Positions 14,438 through 16,131 of a stretch of DNA of 16,131 nt are shown here, piece after piece. The DNA is taken from the NCBI GenBank assembly GCA_903821715.1, contig CAIJMB010000049.1, forward strand, positions 1 through 16,131. Reading direction: 5' to 3'. The position numbers were made by a program, and so were the translations under genes. This DNA comes from an uncultured Flavobacteriales bacterium (GTDB lineage: Bacteria; Bacteroidota; Bacteroidia; Flavobacteriales; Schleiferiaceae). Below the pieces are notes generated by a model. That model made no database searches, had not been told where the DNA came from, and saw only the letters and a program-made list of their open reading frames with translations. The number at the start of each line of letters is the position of its first letter. Within the stretch, counting starts at the first letter, position 1.

Positions 14438-15379
14438 ATGCTTACCCGTCGCCACCTCCGCATCAAAACGATGCAAGCGCTTTATGCGTACGTGCAGTCC
14501 GACCTCAACGACGCCCAACTTGGTTTGCGTCGCCTCGAGGACAGCATCAAGGCGATTAATGACTTGTACCTCTACGAGCTAAGGATTTTTTGGCACTTTA
14601 ACCACTTTCTTGAAGAGCGTCTGGAAATCGAGCAATCCAAACAGTTCCCCAACCGACTTCGCGAGGCTCAGTTACAGCACTTTTTAAAGCTTCCCTTTGT
14701 CGCTCAACTCGTTGCAGATGATGACATCACAAAGGCTTGGGAACAGCATCGCATTCACTGGGGCGAGTCGGTGGACGTACTGCGTAAAATTTTCTTCGCA
14801 TATTGGACGGAATGGGGTGAAACCTTAATGTGGAACAGTCCCGAGCTCCAGTCTGAAGAAGTCCAGATCACGCACTTGCGTCAATTTTATCGTGACTTTT
14901 TGGCCAATAATGAAGACCTTCAGCAGCACTACGAGGCGATTAATATGCACTGGTCGGATGACCTCGATGCAGCCCAAATGATGGCGGTGCAAACTATGCA
15001 GAATGCGCGCAAAAACCGCGCGGTGCTAGTTCCGCTCATTAAAAACTCTGAGGACGGGGAGTTTGCGAAGGAGCTCTTTTTGCATACGTTGCGCCATCAG
15101 GCCGAATGGCAAGAGCGAATGGCTAAAAAAGCCAAGCAGTGGGACTTTGATCGCATGGCTCCGGTCGACCGAACCATAGTTCAAATGGCACTGAGTGAAG
15201 TGGTTGCGTTTCCGCAAATACCTGTAAAAGTGAGTATTGACGAGGCCATAGAACTCGCCAAGCAGTACGGTTCGCCTAAAGCTGCGTCGTTCGTCAACGG
15301 AATCCTGGATGCCGTAGTGAGCGATTTAAAGTCAGATGGTCGCATTCAAAAGCTCGGACGAGGCCTAATTGGGTCCTAA
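14438..15379 (+). CDS. nusB: Transcription antitermination factor NusB (long form)
   Basis: NusB, 313 residues, an RNA-binding factor that with NusE (S10) forms part of the rRNA antitermination complex. The start MLTRRHLRIKTMQALYAYVQ matches the N-terminal arginine-rich helix of the family, and residues about 245-305 (FDRMAPVDRTIVQMALSEV, then VSIDEAIELAKQYG and FVNGILD) match its C-terminal half. Between them is a long helical, acidic insertion (about 30-235) that makes the protein about twice the E. coli length (139); this enlarged form is usual in Bacteroidota, so it is not an artefact. It begins a short plus-strand run with the DUF1573 lipoprotein and yajC, a frequent Bacteroidota neighbourhood. 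Confidence 0.95.
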   Translation: MLTRRHLRIKTMQALYAYVQSDLNDAQLGLRRLEDSIKAINDLYLYELRIFWHFNHFLEERLEIEQSKQFPNRLREAQLQHFLKLPFVAQLVADDDITKAWEQHRIHWGESVDVLRKIFFAYWTEWGETLMWNSPELQSEEVQITHLRQFYRDFLANNEDLQQHYEAINMHWSDDLDAAQMMAVQTMQNARKNRAVLVPLIKNSEDGEFAKELFLHTLRHQAEWQERMAKKAKQWDFDRMAPVDRTIVQMALSEVVAFPQIPVKVSIDEAIELAKQYGSPKAASFVNGILDAVVSDLKSDGRIQKLGRGLIGS

Positions 15380-15384
15380 ATTTA
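15377..15384 (+). promoter_or_regulatory. Possible -7 box overlapping the nusB stop
   Basis: TAAATTTA fits TAnnTTTG except for the last base and ends six bases before the DUF1573 ATG (15391), the same spacing as at guaA. It includes the nusB TAA, so the lipoprotein and yajC may have their own promoter besides read-through from nusB. Confidence 0.3.
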
Positions 15385-15390
15385 CCAACT

Positions 15391-15834
15391 ATGAAAACCA
15401 CACATCTTTTTGTGACATGCCTTGCCGCCGTAGCGGTGGGCTGTTCCAATCCCAGTGACCGCGTTAAGCCTGAATCTGAGCGTATGGCGCTCGAGGCAGT
15501 GCAGAGTGCGGAACTTCCACAACTCACCTTTGCCAACGAGTCGCACGACTTCGGAACCATCAGCGAAGGCGATGTCGTCGAAACGGAATTTAAGTTTACG
15601 AATACAGGTAAAGGCCCTTTGATTATTTCTTCTGCCCAAGGATCGTGCGGCTGTACGGTTCCCGAGTACCCCAATGAACCAGTGGCTCCGGGTGAAGAAG
15701 GCGTAATTAAGGTGAGCTTTAACAGCGCCGGAAAGCCCAACCAGCAAAGCAAAACGGTGACATTGACCACCAATTCTGTTCCAAGTACCAAAGTGTTGAC
15801 CATTACGGCCAATGTAACCCCCAAAGCCAACTAA
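15391..15834 (+). CDS. DUF1573-family lipoprotein
   Basis: A 147-residue probable lipoprotein. The signal peptide ends in AVGC with the lipidated cysteine at residue 18, followed by a short polar linker. Residues about 45-145 form a DUF1573 Ig-like domain: SHDFGTISEGDVVETEFKF (about 51-69), NTGKGPLIISS, the conserved GSCGCTVP (about 85-92, containing the family's Cys-x-Cys), and a terminal VLTITANV strand. The function is not established; the fold suggests protein binding at the cell envelope. The lipobox is somewhat weak (Ala at -3), so plain periplasmic export is an alternative. It lies between nusB and yajC, one base before the yajC start, a common Bacteroidota arrangement. Confidence 0.88.
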   Translation: MKTTHLFVTCLAAVAVGCSNPSDRVKPESERMALEAVQSAELPQLTFANESHDFGTISEGDVVETEFKFTNTGKGPLIISSAQGSCGCTVPEYPNEPVAPGEEGVIKVSFNSAGKPNQQSKTVTLTTNSVPSTKVLTITANVTPKAN

Positions 15835-15835
15835 C

Positions 15836-16131
15836 ATGAACCTATTTCTACAAGCTCAGTCCCAAGGCGGAATTGCAGGCTTTTTGCCCCTTATCGCCAT
15901 TTTGGCGGTGATGTACTTTTTCTTCTTGCGTCCGCAAATGAAGCGTCAAAAAGAAGAAACAAAGTTTCGCAACGTGCTTTCAAAAGGCATGCGCATCGTG
16001 ACCACTGGTGGCGTCCACGGTAAGATTTCTGACCTGGACGAGCACACATTTGTGCTTGAGACCGAGAACAGCCGCCTGCGCCTCGAGCGTTCTGCGGTAA
16101 GCAAGGAACTTACTGCGGCTCGCTACCCCGA
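15836..16131 (+). CDS. yajC: Preprotein translocase subunit YajC (3' end cut by window)
   Basis: YajC, an accessory inner-membrane subunit of the SecDF-YajC complex. Ninety-eight codons are visible from ATG at 15836 before the window ends, with no stop yet. One membrane helix lies at about 14-31 (FLPLIAILAVMYFFFLRPQM region); the RPQ motif follows directly, then KRQKEETKFRNVLSKGMRIV and the TTGGVHGKI turn of the cytoplasmic domain. Family members usually end near residue 90-110, so little is missing. It starts one base after the DUF1573 stop, so the two are co-transcribed. Confidence 0.93.
   Translation, partial: MNLFLQAQSQGGIAGFLPLIAILAVMYFFFLRPQMKRQKEETKFRNVLSKGMRIVTTGGVHGKISDLDEHTFVLETENSRLRLERSAVSKELTAARYP

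Noticed and set aside
1..16131. Mobile element, prophage, defence island or CRISPR array
   Set aside because: No transposase, integrase, phage or nuclease gene and no repeat-spacer pattern is seen; the genes are mostly core functions.

Overview
The window is a gene-dense chromosomal segment from a member of the Bacteroidota, most likely a Flavobacteriales-type organism (Cryomorphaceae/Schleiferiaceae-like is a guess). The evidence is the long-form NusB, a DUF1573 lipoprotein, a DUF4294 protein, bacillithiol synthesis (BshC), a TonB-dependent receptor next to a carboxypeptidase-regulatory-like protein, a CrtYcd-type lycopene cyclase, and TAnnTTTG-like -7 promoter boxes in place of Shine-Dalgarno sites. 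GC content looks moderately high by eye. Eighteen protein genes fill almost everything. Six neighbouring pairs share stop/start bases (ATGA, GTGA or TAATG), and the longest non-coding stretch between genes is only 56 bases. I see no rRNA, tRNA, CRISPR array, insertion sequence or phage gene.

Layout. Positions 1-88 hold a long-loop inverted repeat with a T-tract. A minus-strand operon runs from 4578 down to 89: exported M23 endopeptidase, exported carboxypeptidase-regulatory-like protein, TonB-dependent outer-membrane receptor and an 80-residue unknown. Divergent from it, 4624-5219 encodes a small coiled-coil protein and the cell-division protein ZapA. Tail-to-tail with zapA is a two-gene minus-strand unit (6825-5216): a transaldolase-like domain fused to a KdsD-type CBS pair, then a KdsC-like HAD phosphatase. 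Divergent from that pair, a plus-strand run holds a biotin carboxylase, a DUF4294 protein and BshC (6882-10548). It is followed by GMP synthase, an exported periplasmic-binding-protein-like protein, beta-carotene hydroxylase and lycopene cyclase (10580-14410), then NusB, a DUF1573 lipoprotein and YajC (14438 to the window end).

How the genes work together. Most are housekeeping: purine synthesis (guaA), acyl-CoA carboxylation, low-molecular-weight thiol, division-ring support, envelope maintenance, rRNA transcription and secretion. crtYcd and crtZ together would take lycopene to beta-carotene and on to zeaxanthin. The least ordinary part is the transaldolase-CBS/HAD pair. It resembles the kdsD-kdsC arrangement of Kdo synthesis, but the sugar isomerase (SIS) domain is replaced by an aldolase whose active-site residues differ from classical transaldolases. 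I infer a two-step route to an unidentified sugar. A second theme is that several genes have a -7-like box only 4-6 bases before the start codon, which points to leaderless or nearly leaderless mRNAs.
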